Below are positions 51,401-56,975 of a DNA stretch of 64,000 nucleotides, piece by piece; position 1 is the stretch's first letter; each line of letters starts with the position of its first letter. This DNA is from Zoroaster sp. YZ-2022. Its lineage: Eukaryota > Echinodermata > Asteroidea > Forcipulatida > Zoroasteridae. The translations under genes were made by a program, and so were the position numbers. The notes under the pieces were generated by a model that worked only from the letters and a program-made list of their open reading frames with translations, had not been told where the DNA came from and searched no databases. Where the stretch lies: contig CM055826.1 in assembly GCA_029582265.1 (NCBI GenBank), positions 37,642,127-37,706,126 on the forward strand, given 5' to 3'.

Positions 51401-52037
51401 TAACTTTGGAGGATTTACATCCCCACAAACAAGAAACTATAGGATTGGACATAATACAGGCTACTTCCTTCTTTCCTTGGTGGCTACGAGATTTGTAAAA
51501 AATCCTGAAATCAGGAAAATCCTGAGAAATCACAGGCTTGTTACACAAAATCCACATTATTTATTTCATCATAAATCAAGGGTTGCTATTTAATATAAGT
51601 AAAACCAGAAGTCTATTACCTGAACTCATATTACATATACATCCAAATCTGCTGTAAAAATATTTTTGAACGAAATCGTTTCCTGCAATTTTTGATCTTC
51701 AGAAATTTAATGGAAAAAAAGAAGAATGGCGTCGACGCGAGAAAGGTTTTAAGAAAACTGTTCAGTTCATAGAAGTTCAGATATTTGCCTCTCATGCTGA
51801 CAATATTTTAAAAAATTACTAAACTATGAATGCCAAATATGATTGCGCTATACCAAAGAATGTAAAAACGCCGTGAGTAATTTACTGATAAAATCAGCAG
51901 CAATCTGACCGTTCCTCTATTCTGACAGAATTTTAATTAATGCGTGCGCGGTTTCTCGAGAGAACAAGATGACTGAAATATTACCAGCAACTTGAACTTC
52001 AAATCAGCGATCTTATCAATGATGTCATGGGTTGCAA
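2184..52037 (-). CDS. Long coiled-coil protein, MTCL/SOGA-like (whole gene, 22 exons, 5' incomplete)
   Basis: The spliced frame, exon by exon from the 5' side, is 52037-51985, 51148-51134, 49331-49263, 46346-46135, 45387-45152, 42576-41929, 36056-35686, 34310-34116, 25383-25279, 21309-21112, 15946-15794, 15019-14801, 14314-13466, 13137-12766, 12323-12156, 11682-11425, 10096-9917, 9480-9442, 9246-9163, 7932-7747, 5295-5270 and 4371-2184. Every intron is GT-AG and phases match throughout, giving 6,824 nt that end in TGA. The protein has Asp/Ser-rich then Leu-zipper-like N-terminal blocks, about 1,200 residues of charged coiled coil with recurrent Trp, and a long disordered Ser/Pro tail. Family knowledge: MTCL/SOGA proteins are large coiled-coil microtubule-linking proteins of similar size and layout. 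The family name is inferred from pattern, not from an alignment; another long coiled-coil family is possible. The start codon was not found. Confidence 0.8.
4537..4897. mobile_element. TIR element interrupted by a second MITE
   Basis: The outer ends are imperfect inverted repeats: accctacaaaaacaggggtg on the left against cacccaggtttttgcagtgt on the right. Between them lies a complete copy of another element (4605-4832). A related fragment with ctgcaaacactacaccag appears near 22.53 kb. Confidence 0.6.
4605..4832. mobile_element. MITE, family H, copy 1
   Basis: This is a 228-bp unit beginning tagactaat and ending attagtcta, with imperfect TIRs. The centre carries accactgttttctgccatta and gcggtacgctagcgtttcgt. 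The same sequence recurs at 24995-25202 at high similarity. Confidence 0.75.
4922..5181 (-). CDS. Possible alternative terminal exon with a transmembrane helix
   Basis: The open frame follows acceptor gtttttaatctctag and ends in TGA. From its internal Met it gives 73 residues: a Gly/Ser-rich start, SEEVINLYGSCSKGAKG, a strongly hydrophobic helix (residues about 37-58, MFVVVVFVIAAVYFF...), then an acidic end (DEDEVLRVEDVYEQ). It lies between the 26-nt microexon and the terminal exon, so it could be an alternative last exon giving a membrane-anchored isoform. The problem is phase: it needs an upstream exon ending in phase 1, and none of the exons I found ends that way, so an exon is missing or it belongs to another transcript. 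Confidence 0.45.
5270..5295 (-). CDS. 26-nt microexon leading into the last exon
   Basis: Reads VATSEKDY plus two bases. The acceptor is cgcactaaag behind a long pyrimidine tract, the donor gtaggc. Phase 0 in and phase 2 out is exactly what is needed to join the previous exon to the last one (AG + A gives Arg). The phase fit is the main support; the acceptor position could be off. Confidence 0.6.
5320..7740. other. Intron between exons at 7.7 and 5.3 kb
   Basis: AT-rich intron with no supported coding sequence. It contains the SINE 3' fragment at 6984-7135 and otherwise only scattered A/T runs. Confidence 0.7.
6984..7135 (+). mobile_element. SINE 3' fragment
   Basis: Runs from ctccccagggagctgagatg through gcgccttgagcaccacttag to gcgctatataaatccacac and a (ATT)n tail. 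It matches the 3' part of the fuller SINE copies at 18.6 and 46.7 kb. The tRNA-like head is missing. Confidence 0.8.
7747..7932 (-). CDS. Linker exon (62 codons, phase 0-0)
   Basis: Begins IIETKQTCEKTAPPRKEKGD, includes LVRRMQEKVPEHDGNDG and ends SDSMTAKHVFDE. Acceptor tgattccaag, donor gttctt. Polar, with Pro and Gly, so mostly disordered. It is the last of the symmetric exons. Confidence 0.8.
7993..8150. mobile_element. Short family B inverted-repeat element
   Basis: Left: ttgcatggtggaagtaaag, then aaggtttgccgtagcaccat. Right: acatggtgcttcctcaaacc. The ends pair as imperfect TIRs and resemble the gtttgcggtaacaccatg terminus of the copies at 8.6-8.86 and 17.84-18.19 kb. Confidence 0.55.
8330..8606. 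repeat. Minisatellite, 14-bp unit, about 20 copies
   Basis: The unit is ttgaggcttggcat, with variants ctttgcat and ttttgcat. Copies are head-to-tail with no gaps. The last copy runs into the family B element body (gcatggtcgaattgtccgg). Because 14 is not a multiple of 3, three overlapping antisense frames stay open; they are not genes. Confidence 0.95.
8598..8856. mobile_element. Family B element body next to the minisatellite
   Basis: Contains ccatggttcttcctgaacca twice, tttctcacttagcgatagtt and cagaacctgtacctcagttt, and ends acatggtgttaccgcaaacc. The order and content match the complete copy at 17837-18189. The left TIR is replaced by the minisatellite. Confidence 0.75.
9163..9246 (-). CDS. 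Ser/Thr-rich linker exon (28 codons, phase 0-0)
   Basis: Encodes TTDKTKTTSSQIRSYSTEAP and then TRGIQELT. Acceptor ttggatttcag, donor gtaagt (consensus). Low hydrophobicity and high Ser/Thr suggest a flexible linker between coiled coil and tail. Confidence 0.75.
9442..9480 (-). CDS. 39-nt exon (13 codons, phase 0-0)
   Basis: Encodes LQKLKTMDISPAQ between acceptor acatttttcag and donor gtatgt, both good. It marks the change from coiled coil to a Pro-containing linker. Small and symmetric, so a plausible cassette exon. Confidence 0.72.
9917..10096 (-). CDS. Coiled-coil exon (60 codons, phase 0-0)
   Basis: Encodes LEDQMQTMKDMQKRSSQVES, then YQRDRELWRSERADLQKRLQ (the last clear Trp motif) and LEHNRIETMIQE. 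Acceptor aattatttag, donor gtaaat. It is the last strongly coiled-coil exon before the sequence turns to disordered segments. Confidence 0.88.
10216..10586. mobile_element. Foldback element with arms of about 170 bp
   Basis: The ends are tacactgtgaaaacaaacat and atgttttttttacagtgta, and the arms pair almost base for base (for instance gcaaaatgcaggcaactcta with its reverse complement). Only about 30 bases around attctgattctctttttcgg are unpaired. Confidence 0.88.
10903..11070. mobile_element. Fragment of family B end plus another dispersed repeat
   Basis: The piece tttgaggctttgcatggtgg followed by gggtacaccatgtaatgat is the family B left end. It is followed by gagaagagccggttggtttg and caacgtttcgactagtctgc, which has the look of a second dispersed repeat. 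Confidence 0.5.
11425..11682 (-). CDS. Coiled-coil exon with three Trp (86 codons, phase 0-0)
   Basis: Begins LEQQTKLKKVKLEDLQVRLQ and contains AAWDIERADNRRL, ARESKWQREFSIA and KERKDWEEDKQKL, then AIKE. The acceptor atttaaacag is good; the donor gtcatt is weak. The frame stays open past the donor for 19 more codons to a stop, so an alternative C-terminus by read-through is conceivable. The clean exon at 10.0 kb argues that splicing is the main route. Confidence 0.85.
12156..12323 (-). CDS. Coiled-coil exon (56 codons, phase 0-0)
   Basis: Begins AKRSKQLMEELQRDRRGL, continues ERERCESLQRSYANEK and the Trp motif ASWDVKRNELLAKIGR. Acceptor taatattacacag, donor gtgaga. Confidence 0.88.
12766..13137 (-). 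CDS. Coiled-coil exon (124 codons, phase 0-0)
   Basis: Starts IEDKVNEIKINSKEVERLQR, contains KDEKLWKTEIAASRFKLEAE and a Glu/Arg-rich helix ending ARQTAEKESLS at donor gtaagc. Acceptor cttacaaacag. The composition is typical coiled coil (Glu, Lys, Arg, Leu, Gln). The frame after the donor stops within a few codons, which supports the splice. Confidence 0.9.
13466..14314 (-). CDS. Largest coiled-coil exon; carries the 25-residue Trp repeat
   Basis: This exon encodes 283 codons of uninterrupted charged helix, phase 0-0, acceptor atctttcgtag, donor gttggt. In its C-terminal half three Trp residues are exactly 25 residues apart (REKDWKAERSEL, ARDASWESDRSKL, AREDSWKVERSQF), each followed by E/D-R and a Leu or Phe. 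The 25-residue register suggests duplication of a small coiled-coil unit. It ends in DERRRLLKQ. The antisense Ser-rich open frame over this exon is a shadow. Confidence 0.93.
14801..15019 (-). CDS. Coiled-coil exon with Trp motif (73 codons, phase 0-0)
   Basis: Begins MTAQTEELKASSDILTQERS and contains the Trp motif EREAWAREKSDL before ARKLSDIQ. The acceptor (cccgttattaag) is pyrimidine-poor and less convincing than the others, so the exact 5' boundary is less sure; the donor gtatatac is acceptable. The Met at the boundary is probably internal, because the frame is needed to connect the exons on both sides. Confidence 0.8.
15794..15946 (-). CDS. Coiled-coil exon (51 codons, phase 0-0)
   Basis: Starts EQKKPDSARPDTEKEELKR and continues ILGKLQTEVEILDGECWKYR into ELAEEMQSKMNV. 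Acceptor cgtgttacag, donor gtatgtg. The Pro-rich entry followed by a helix with a single Trp fits the pattern of the flanking exons. The next intron, toward 15.0 kb, is 0.8 kb. Confidence 0.85.
16011..16475. repeat. Tandem array, unit about 95-100 bp, about 5 copies
   Basis: Each unit carries aatggttaccagccaaaata, a (t)ataat stretch, atttcagatggtagtctg, and ends with tttgctgcagaagaattc. The middle copies are nearly identical and the outer ones diverged, as expected of a local array. Confidence 0.88.
16898..16960. mobile_element. Fragment of family F MITE
   Basis: Contains gagttgtcactgaccgaact and ctttagttttaagagtgta, matching the right end of the complete copy at 31565-31813. Confidence 0.7.
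17695..18285. mobile_element. MITE family A, split by a nested insertion
   Basis: Left half from ttaaagggacaatatcg to gctgctgattaaaagg. Right half from agtcactgtgttcaac to gttgcgatattgtcccttta. Together the halves rebuild the structure of the intact 224-bp copy at 53747-53970. The break is filled by the element at 17837-18189. Confidence 0.8.
17837..18189. mobile_element. Family B element, complete copy, nested in family A
   Basis: A leader (tataagttttgaggctttgc) precedes 77-bp TIRs (17870-17946 and 18114-18190) that begin gatatcgtttcggtttgcgg and differ at one base in the outer part. The inside carries ccatggttctccctgaacca twice. It is flanked by cagtaattttca at 17825-17836 and 18190-18201. 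Confidence 0.82.
18637..18917 (+). mobile_element. tRNA-derived SINE, 5' truncated
   Basis: Starts within the tRNA-like head at the B-box-like ggttcgaatcccggcc. It runs through gggtacctgtgagggcagag and gagctgagatggtttcagga to gcgctatataagtccacac and (ATT)n. The A-box side is missing here but present in the copy at 46.98 kb. Confidence 0.82.
19020..21100. other. Intron between exons at 21.1 and 15.9 kb, distal part
   Basis: No coding sequence supported. It holds homopolymer-rich stretches (G run near 19.38 kb, C run near 19.69 kb) of the 'gccccccc' type seen elsewhere, and many A/T-rich blocks near 20.4-20.8 kb. Confidence 0.55.
21112..21309 (-). CDS. Coiled-coil exon with Trp motif (66 codons, phase 0-0)
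   Basis: Encodes NQDEKDRAEKRFAFEKESSE..., the Trp-containing segment MAWRREKAELSKRLDELKRK, and a non-helical end (SIPDVTASASHGKE). Acceptor gccgcaccacag, donor gtaaag. AWRREKAEL is one instance of the W-x-x-E/D-R/K-x-x-L motif that recurs in later exons. Confidence 0.88.
23411..23713. mobile_element. TIR element with internal short repeats
   Basis: The ends are ggccctgaagggacatcaca and tgtgatgtcccttcagggcc, perfect inverses within longer TIRs. The inside is four to five diverged copies of aatatttgtgatgtcgcgaa in one orientation, then inverted copies, so most of the element can fold. Confidence 0.82.
24107..24345 (-). mobile_element. SINE with LINE-like 3' tail
   Basis: Reading minus: a tRNA-like head region (tgatggtagagtcaccagaa, tgtgggtt with a degraded B box), then ttgtttccgcgccttgagcg, gtggatatgtgcgcgctaaa and a (TTA)n tail. 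The tail from gcgccttgag onward is shared with the LINE at 56.3-57.0 kb. Confidence 0.72.
24995..25202. mobile_element. MITE, family H, copy 2
   Basis: Same orientation and content as 4605-4832, with a short internal deletion. It stands about 75 bp from the splice donor of the exon at 25,279. Confidence 0.75.
25279..25383 (-). CDS. Coiled-coil exon (35 codons, phase 0-0)
   Basis: Encodes LTECHLAIDDLTSELARERE and then LFAQEKAEMDRRLDE, one continuous amphipathic helix. Acceptor gccatacag, donor gttggt. It is isolated by long introns on both sides (8.7 kb and 4.0 kb). Confidence 0.85.
26462..26535 (-). mobile_element. tRNA-like SINE head fragment
   Basis: On the minus strand, a run with catagctcataatctgaagg and gttagttcaagtcccacctc looks like a tRNA A-box/anticodon/B-box arrangement. 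It is not a functional tRNA because the acceptor stem does not pair. It is likely a remnant of a tRNA-derived SINE. Confidence 0.4.
27200..31250. other. Intron interior, low complexity
   Basis: No coding sequence supported. It contains an A/C-rich stretch (29.28-29.45 kb) and a block of diverged gactcggactcg repeats (30.24-30.63 kb). Confidence 0.55.
30241..30640. repeat. Diverged gactcg-type simple repeat
   Basis: Many copies of gactcg or gactca, including gactcggactcggactcg and gactttgactttgactt, interspersed with unique sequence. Confidence 0.65.
31565..31813. mobile_element. MITE family F, complete copy
   Basis: This is a 249-bp unit with perfect 25-bp TIRs (acactcttaaaactaaagtg at the left, its inverse at the right). 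The inside has repeated aagtt/aactt motifs (gttgaatccaactttataaa). A 3' fragment lies at 16.9 kb. Confidence 0.88.
32401..32781 (+). CDS. THAP-domain protein (first exon or single-exon gene)
   Basis: MPSTCAVGGC at the N-terminus, W-x-x-F near residue 40, and later ICTAHF and GSVPTL give the C2CH zinc pattern (Cys5, Cys10, then Cys-x2-His) plus the terminal VPT box that define the THAP DNA-binding domain. The domain takes residues 1 to about 93; the rest is Ser-rich and ends at 126 aa. A strong donor (caa|gtgagt, exon end 32697) falls just after the domain, so the real gene may splice on to an unseen exon, and the last 28 residues may be read-through. THAP domains occur in transcription factors and in P-element transposases; which this is cannot be told. 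It lies inside an intron of the minus-strand coiled-coil gene. Confidence 0.8.
   Translation: MPSTCAVGGCTRSATKNPEVSFFRFPRNPAASKEWVKFVNNTRKYFTLTKWSLICTAHFTGDCRDSSSQVKESFGLDTKYRLKQGSVPTLKASNIERRQVSTTGSSSAESSFRTRRFLMHFAGEHS
33367..33428. repeat. (TTG)n then (TCG)n microsatellite
   Basis: About 13 copies of gtt followed by six to seven of gtc/tcg. The plus-strand poly-Leu/poly-Ser open frame across it is an artefact of the repeat. Confidence 0.95.
34116..34310 (-). CDS. Coiled-coil exon (65 codons, phase 0-0)
   Basis: Encodes KCLKDRIATLEAQLAEERQR..., a Gly-containing break (MLNGGASGMDTEGG), then a helix ending KEREKELLRFE. Acceptor atttcttcag, donor gtttga. First of the symmetric phase-0 exons. 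The 8.7-kb intron after it contains the THAP-domain exon on the other strand. Confidence 0.85.
35256..35537. mobile_element. Short element with poly-C core and ggatccgc-type ends
   Basis: The ends are ttggcggatccgg and ctggatccgccca (imperfect inverses). The inside has gctgtagcccccccc followed by an A/T-rich stretch and cagccccccctaaaaa. Related fragments lie at 31.43, 39.45, 39.95 and 41.44 kb. Confidence 0.6.
35686..36056 (-). CDS. Coiled-coil exon (123 codons plus 2 nt)
   Basis: Starts GDLILVVKSKDVTQEQQEKE across the junction, then a Glu/Leu-rich helix (LREDASKLKEDLELRLSNV). It becomes more acidic toward NDEELSEVQRKEQEVQKSEV and ends VTVNYE at a consensus donor (gtgagt). Phase 1 in and phase 0 out. 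It is the last exon before a run of 13 exons that all start and end in phase 0. Confidence 0.88.
37773..37858. repeat. Hairpin: acaccgacgtgtgtatagca inverted repeat
   Basis: The left arm near 37,775-37,796 and right arm near 37,834-37,857 are perfect inverses over at least 20 bases, with a spacer of about 38 bases. It resembles the end of a small foldback element. Confidence 0.75.
39951..41484. mobile_element. G/C-rich repeat block bounded by cagtggcgcaccca inverted ends
   Basis: The left end cagtggcgcaccca and right end tgggtgcgccactg are exact inverses. Between them are G and C homopolymers (39.98, 40.39, 40.85 and 41.45 kb), an inverted pair (ctttgaggaccactgct with its reverse complement) around 40.44-40.77 kb, and normal AT-rich DNA. 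It could be one 1.5-kb element or two fragments of one family facing each other. Confidence 0.45.
41929..42576 (-). CDS. Large N-terminal-half coiled-coil exon
   Basis: This exon has 215 codons. A Ser/Lys-rich entry (KSSSKKGSDGDAKSKD) is followed by Leu-rich coiled coils (LRRQLEDVLRENEALRVKLE, then LKRRLVEAEFENRSLQLETE) and a Ser/Thr break (SRQESTSSTTSEVD) before LQNQITTLQEELG. An internal Met exists, but the frame runs through it to the acceptor at 42,577, and the phase-1 entry matches the preceding exon. Donor gtttgtag. Coding content is strong: charged, low in Cys, with regular heptads. Confidence 0.9.
43782..43973. repeat. Three tandem copies of a 64-bp unit
   Basis: The unit begins atggtgtcactgcaaacagt and includes ttcaccatgcaaagctacaa. 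Copies start at 43782, 43847 and 43911. The motif atggtgtcaccgcaaac and the nearby ggttcttttcagaa recall family B ends. Confidence 0.9.
44733..44995 (+). mobile_element. tRNA-Lys-like SINE
   Basis: Head: tagcccagtcggtagaacat (A-box-like), cttatcacaagactcgagtt, then gagttcaaatcccggt (B box), close to the layout of a tRNA-Lys gene. It is followed by about 200 bp of body (ggtagttcagttgagtgcca, gggcctagggcaatcaaaac). It differs from the (TTA)n SINEs elsewhere in the window. Confidence 0.65.
45152..45387 (-). CDS. Coiled-coil exon with Ser/Pro linker
   Basis: Begins FKMRFGSLDEPKKPENG after one base that completes an Arg codon, continues as the coiled coil ELRLQLMLVEQEATVMRRKM, and ends with a basic linker (RPKRASSPGDKNRNVEAG). 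Acceptor aaacttcag, donor gtatga, phase 2 in and phase 1 out, matching both neighbours exactly. Confidence 0.88.
45505..45731. mobile_element. MITE family D, copy 1
   Basis: Ends cactgtaaaaatgg and ccacttttacagtg pair with one mismatch. The body has gctaaacggccatcctctgt, tttgacacctgttcatatg and aaacacacatcacagaaaaa. The same orientation and body recur at 62.36 kb. Confidence 0.85.
46135..46346 (-). CDS. Acidic linker plus coiled-coil exon
   Basis: It opens with an acidic Ser/Asp stretch (STSSDSDSEVEYD) and continues as a coiled coil ending in LDFELER. The block LQLLEEEANVIRKNL resembles a paired block in the next exon (LQLMLVEQEATVMRRKM), suggesting internal duplication. Such 'LxLxEEExxxxRRK' segments are what I associate with the N-terminal half of MTCL/SOGA proteins. 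Acceptor ctctccacag, donor gtgatt, phase 0 in and phase 2 out. Confidence 0.85.
46655..46978 (-). mobile_element. tRNA-derived SINE, near full length
   Basis: Reading minus: tgccatggttgagcggttta (A-box-like), then tgggttcgaatcccaacc (B box), caaggacac-type spacer, tgggtacctgtgaggacaga, gagctgagatggtttcagga and gcgccttgagcacc. The tRNA-like head of this copy is the most complete in the window. It lacks the final (TTA)n tail. Confidence 0.85.
47225..47297 (+). mobile_element. SINE head fragment
   Basis: Contains gtgggttcgaatcccggccg, ccttgagcaagacacttaac and cataattgctta, matching the head and adjoining part of the SINE at 46.66-46.98 kb in the opposite orientation. Confidence 0.8.
47453..48212. 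mobile_element. Harbinger-like non-autonomous TIR element
   Basis: The 16-bp terminal repeats agcccttttcacacga and its exact inverse sit at the two ends, flanked on both sides by tta. A 3-bp TTA target duplication is typical of the PIF/Harbinger superfamily. Internal sequence has no transposase; the open frames across it are not convincing. Length 760 bp. Confidence 0.75.
48300..48726 (+). pseudogene. 5'-truncated LINE, C-terminal end of endonuclease-reverse transcriptase
   Basis: Just upstream of the long frame a degraded LLYGCETW-like motif can be read (tattatatggatgcgaaaca). The frame gives KKLDIFQNMCLRNILRIRWP and QRTGITKMSDTVTR, then slips (another frame holds a RRWAWIGHILWMDNN-like segment) and resumes with GRPKTTWRRTVEKRDKLGW and ARMVATDRERWKECIGAL. 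That ordered set is the hallmark C-terminus of many animal LINE ORF2 proteins. Only about 140 residues survive, with two compensating frameshifts. Confidence 0.82.
49263..49331 (-). CDS. Coiled-coil exon (23 codons)
   Basis: Reads VDIIRRKLKQSQ... and ends ...KKLKAK, phase 0 at both ends, with acceptor tttttctag and donor gtctgt. It is a basic amphipathic helix that joins the microexon at 51.1 kb to the acidic exon at 46.3 kb. Confidence 0.8.
50883..51072. mobile_element. Family G dispersed repeat
   Basis: Begins ttttaaaggcaacatataac and ends atgttgtaccttccatttaa, an imperfect inverse. Ends with the same consensus occur near 20.68, 34.89, 37.19, 57.53 and 63.63 kb. Confidence 0.5.
51134..51148 (-). 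CDS. 15-nt microexon (LHRTE)
   Basis: Five codons (LHRTE) lie between a good acceptor (cttgcatgcag) and a near-consensus donor (gtaagtac). Both ends are phase 0. Joined to the next exon it reads LHRTEVDIIRRKL, a regular coiled-coil segment. Strong splice sites around so short an in-frame piece make this a believable microexon, though only transcript data would settle it. Confidence 0.55.
51985..52037 (-). CDS. Tentative exon 1 seen (coiled coil, 53 nt)
   Basis: The open frame encodes ATHDIIDKIADLKFKLL after two bases that complete a codon from an unseen upstream exon. It starts after the acceptor taattcag and ends at a gtaata donor in phase 0, which matches the next microexon. The hydrophobic spacing continues the heptad pattern of the following exons. 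It is short and its donor is only fair, so it could be chance. Confidence 0.45.
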
Positions 52038-52454
52038 CTGAATTACATTGGAATCAAAGATAGATGAGAAAGAAAATACTACACGGTGTGTGTCTGATCA
52101 AATGGAAGTAAACAAGACGCAGATCACTTACAACAAAATATGTGATTCTAAAATTCCTAAACGGATGTTATATCAGATAATCTGGTGAAAAATACTGTAG
52201 ACTGCTCAAATTCTGTCAGTTATAGTTGTGTTATAGTTGTGTGTTTTTTAATGATATGTATGACACCAACTTTTATGGTTTCACAGAACAGTTTATAAAT
52301 GACATCAGTGGTCTTTTTTTCTAGACTGGTATTTTTTCTAGAGATGGTACACCAGACGATAGCCTACAGAATAAGTACCGGTATCATTTTGTAAATTGTT
52401 GATGTCACAATTGAGAATAATCTGGGTTGTAATGTTCTTTAAAAACAAACTAAA

Positions 52455-52775
52455 TGTTATTGGCCTTACGTTTCGAACCTAGCAGGTTCTTTCTCAAAGA
52501 CAAAGTATGTTTATGCAATGTAGGCCTACCTTGTTTTCTCCTGTCTCACTTTGCCTATGAGAAAGAACCTGTTAGGTTCGAAATATAAGGCCATTAACTA
52601 CTATTTTGCATTTATATTGCAGGTCCTTTAGGTTGGTAAGCAGTTTGTAACAGCTAATTCTTTATTTATACTACATGTCCTTTAGGTTGGTAAGCTGTTT
52701 GCAACAGCTAATTCTCTATTTATACTACAAGTCCTTTAGGTTGGTAAGCAGTTTGCAACAGCTAATTCTTTATTT
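52455..52775. repeat. Hairpin plus tandem units (family C)
   Basis: ttacgtttcgaacctagcag and ttctttctcaaag at the left pair with ctatgagaaagaacctgtta and ggttcgaaat about 60 bases on. Then follow three units of about 57 bp carrying ctttaggttggtaagcagtt and gcaacagctaattctttatt. A single unit with the same left part lies at 31.26-31.37 kb. Confidence 0.72.
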
Positions 52776-53746
52776 AGTTCTTAAAAAAACGTTTGTTACG
52801 TTGCTAACCTACTGAAGATCAGTCCGTCCAATGTGTAGTTTAGGGAACATTCGTAAAATGTAGTGGAAATATCTACAGAAACCAATTTGAGATTAGTCTG
52901 CTGTGTTGTTAACGTGAAAATTAACGAAAATGCATTCAGATTTGTTTCAATAAATTATAATGCAGAAATGAATCATGACCAACAGGGATCCTTTCAGATT
53001 AGAATTTGTATTCACGTTTTTTCGAAAATTATCAGACGGGATAACTTCACAGGATATTCGCACATTACTATCACTCAGTTTTTTGTTCAGTTTGTTTTGG
53101 GTTAATTACAAAATGCCGTAAAACTTTTAAAGGTAATCTTATCTCTTCGCCTACAAACTTTAAAAGGGTCTGTCTGTTGAAGACGGTATAAGCTTTTCGG
53201 ATCAGTCTGTTGAAGATGGTTTAAGCTACGGTTTAATGTTCGGGAAATTTAAATTTTTGATGATTTCCTTTACGATCATTCGTGAAGATCCTATATGTAT
53301 TATGTAACTTCCATCAGGCAGAGACATGGAACGACATGATCTGTTGTCAAGTGATGGTGTTTATATTGTACATTATATATTTGGGCGTTTTGTGCACCTG
53401 TCGTTCCTACATACAACAACCCAGGAAACCAGGTCAGTCTAAGAGATGATCTCACCCTTTTGAGAAAAGACATCTGCCGTGTACCTGCTTTCGTTCTCTT
53501 GTGAATTTCTTAAGTCGTACGTTTCCGGTCTATAGTGTCCTGACTCACAAAAGAGAATGAAATGCGCATTGTGTCTAGGTTAACAAGCGAGTAAATAAGT
53601 GACAGGTAAAAAGAACTGTCGAAATTGTAAATGAGTGCGGCTGTTTCATCAAGATTAACAAAATTGATGTTTGGACTTCACCAAATTAATCTTATGAGGC
53701 CTATCGGGAAAACTAATTGAAGAGTAATAGGCATTAACGAACCGAG

Positions 53747-53970
53747 TTAAAAGGGCAGTATCGTCATGATCAAAGTAGACTTTCGACAGGGCTTAGAATC
53801 AATGTCCTAGTTTAAGATTAACACGGTGACTGAGAATTACTGGCTCATTTATGCAGCAGCAACAGTAATATGACCTTATCATGTGGGGGAATTATGGCAG
53901 TCACCGAGTTAATCTAAAATTAGCATTTCGATTCCATGCCCTGTTGATCGTTACGATACTGCCCCTTTAA
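53747..53970. mobile_element. MITE family A, intact copy
   Basis: Ends ttaaaagggcagtatcgt and acgatactgcccctttaa are inverted. The body has gcagcagcaacagtaatatg, accttatcatgtggggga and ccatgccctgttgatcg. It is the uninterrupted counterpart of 17695-18285. Confidence 0.85.
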
Positions 53971-53979
53971 GATTAATCG

Positions 53980-56270
53980 CGGGAAATGAACACTTAATGG
54001 GATTTTAAAACAAGTCGTATATCTCTTTTTCCTTTTTTTTTTTTTTTACAATCCTACTTCCTAGGTGGAAACATTTAGACCACTTGGACAACTCGAACAT
54101 GTACACATTTTTTTTTTTTTAATAAAGTTTCTTTTGATCGGCAAACAGTTTCCAACATATTATTTATCTATAATAAAGGTTTTAAAGAAAGTTTTAACCA
54201 GCGAAAAGAGACATCACTTTATTATTATTTTAACTCAAGCAGTTTTATAGATTTTTTTAGTTACTAAAATTTGTGTGATTTCGGAGGGAAATAATACTTA
54301 ATTTTGAAAAAATTCATTAGTAGTACGTATTTCCGGTTTAAACTACTATGTCTACCTAAGGGCTGCGTGTATTAAGGTAACGTGTACGTATGTAACATTA
54401 ATTTTCATAGCACTTCCGTTACCACATAAGCATCGTCTGAGAGTAGATACACCTGGACAACCAGCCCTAGTGACGCCAGATAGTCTGGTGTGCCGGGGTT
54501 CAAACACTTGATCTGGCTACCGACCTCTGACATGTGCCTATAATCTGTCTGTGATTTGATCTACCTGCTGCCATAAAGGTCCGCTCCAAATCTCATCAGC
54601 TGCTGAACGAGGTGGAATGACGCCTTACATAACTCCAGAAGGCGACAACAAGACAGCGATGTTAATAAAAGTTCGTCGCGTGGCCTTTACGGGTATTGGG
54701 CGTGGCCAAGGGCGATAAAGACCATGCCGTAGGCGAGGTATTTTACCGAGCCGCGCGCAATTTCTCCAGAGATCTTTGGCTTGCAGAATGACGCATGCGC
54801 GTAGAACTGACATGTGCGCATAAAAGTGTGAGCACAACGCTCACTTGAAGCCAAAGTGCCCAATCAATGTATGCATTTTTCACCCCTAGAGGGCTGTGAT
54901 GTTCACGAAGTGGATGTAGCCTACAAATAAATCGTTGTAGTTTTTTTTACATTGATAGATTTCGTAGCAGCATTTACAATGATAGAGGGTCAACGTCAGA
55001 GGGCTAGCGTTCGAAATAGATTCATATAACCATGATATAAATGTCCAGACGGCGTATAGCTATAATAGTATTTGTCATATATTCTCCTACAAAATTAGCA
55101 TTATTCGTTTTCCTTAAACAAAATGAATAGGCCTATTTTGGAAATTCGATAATTAGTATTTACCAAATAACTTACAAAAACCAGTTCAACATGAAACAGC
55201 TGTTCTATTTTTTCTGATTATGCTTCATGACACACAGTACAGCAACCTCATCCCCAGGCGCAAGACAAAACTGTTAATCATAATTAGACTGAATTATGGT
55301 TGTTTCTTTCAACACAGTTATGAACCATGAAATTATCCGTTGGGATTATGCTTCTCATCGTACGTTTTATAGATCATCTGATTTATTGCATTTAGGCCTA
55401 CCCGCGAGTTCACTTTTGTTTTTCTTGAAAGAGCCAATCTATGATAACTGTACGGTTTGGCCCGTACCGCCATTGTTGAAATAGTAAACCTTCAGGAGAT
55501 GAATAATGGCCGCGGTCGGTTCATCTACGAGAACAAGCAGCGAATTCACGGTAAATGTTTCGCTTACGTTTAAATGTGTTCACCTTCTGCGAATAAATCG
55601 GGCGAGTTTCGGGTTATGATGTTACATTTCGCTTCCCATTCTCCTGAAGTATGAACCGGCCTACCGTCCACCACGAACGGGCTGTAAAGTCGCACACGTT
55701 GATTTAGCAGTACGGCTTGAAATGCATGAAAAATCAGTCGGTTGGCCATTTTGGTATTTTTTTAGAAATGAAAAGTTTGAAATATTCTCCTTTAGTTCTG
55801 AAAATTTCAGAATTAAATTCAATTTCAAAAATCATGAAAACCACGTTTTCTTTCGGGCAATGAGTTCATAAATCTGTACAAAATGTAAGTTTATATGAAG
55901 TTTATATGAAAGTGTAAGTAATTAGTGTAAATGACTTTGATACACCATAACTTCGCGTAGGAATGTAGGAATGACTTGTGTTTGGTATCATTTTAAACGT
56001 TATGATATACTCTTTCCAAAAATATATGAACCTCCAAATGTGAAATTTTTGACTTTACAGCCCCTTTGTGGTGGATGCCCATATTATGGGCATATAGAAC
56101 ACTCGAAATTCATGCTTAGGTCATTTCAAACGTCTAGAAAACGTGTCATTGGGAGGGGCCAGACCCACCCAAGACAGTCCAATTTAATCAATGTTGTCTC
56201 CATTTGTGGCATTTTGAGGGAAGCCGGATGGTTGTTCAAAGTCTCTAACTAGATATTAAAACATGATGCA
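53980..56270. other. Upstream or intronic DNA without supported genes
   Basis: AT-rich with T runs (54.03 and 54.11 kb). A 38-nt exon-like piece at 54565-54602 on the minus strand is not phase-compatible with the coiled-coil gene. Nothing else stands out. Confidence 0.5.
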
Positions 56271-56271
56271 A

Positions 56272-56975
<704 letters not shown>

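Noticed and set aside
53485..53543. Minus-strand exon candidate (59 nt, SGHYRPETYDLRNSQ)
   Set aside because: Open in one frame between ttttgtgag and gtacac, but it ends in phase 2, which does not fit the next exon found, and the acceptor is poor.
54565..54602. Minus-strand exon candidate (38 nt, ADEIWSGPLWQQ)
   Set aside because: Splice-like borders, but neither open frame ends in the phase 1 required by the exon at 52,037; too short to defend.
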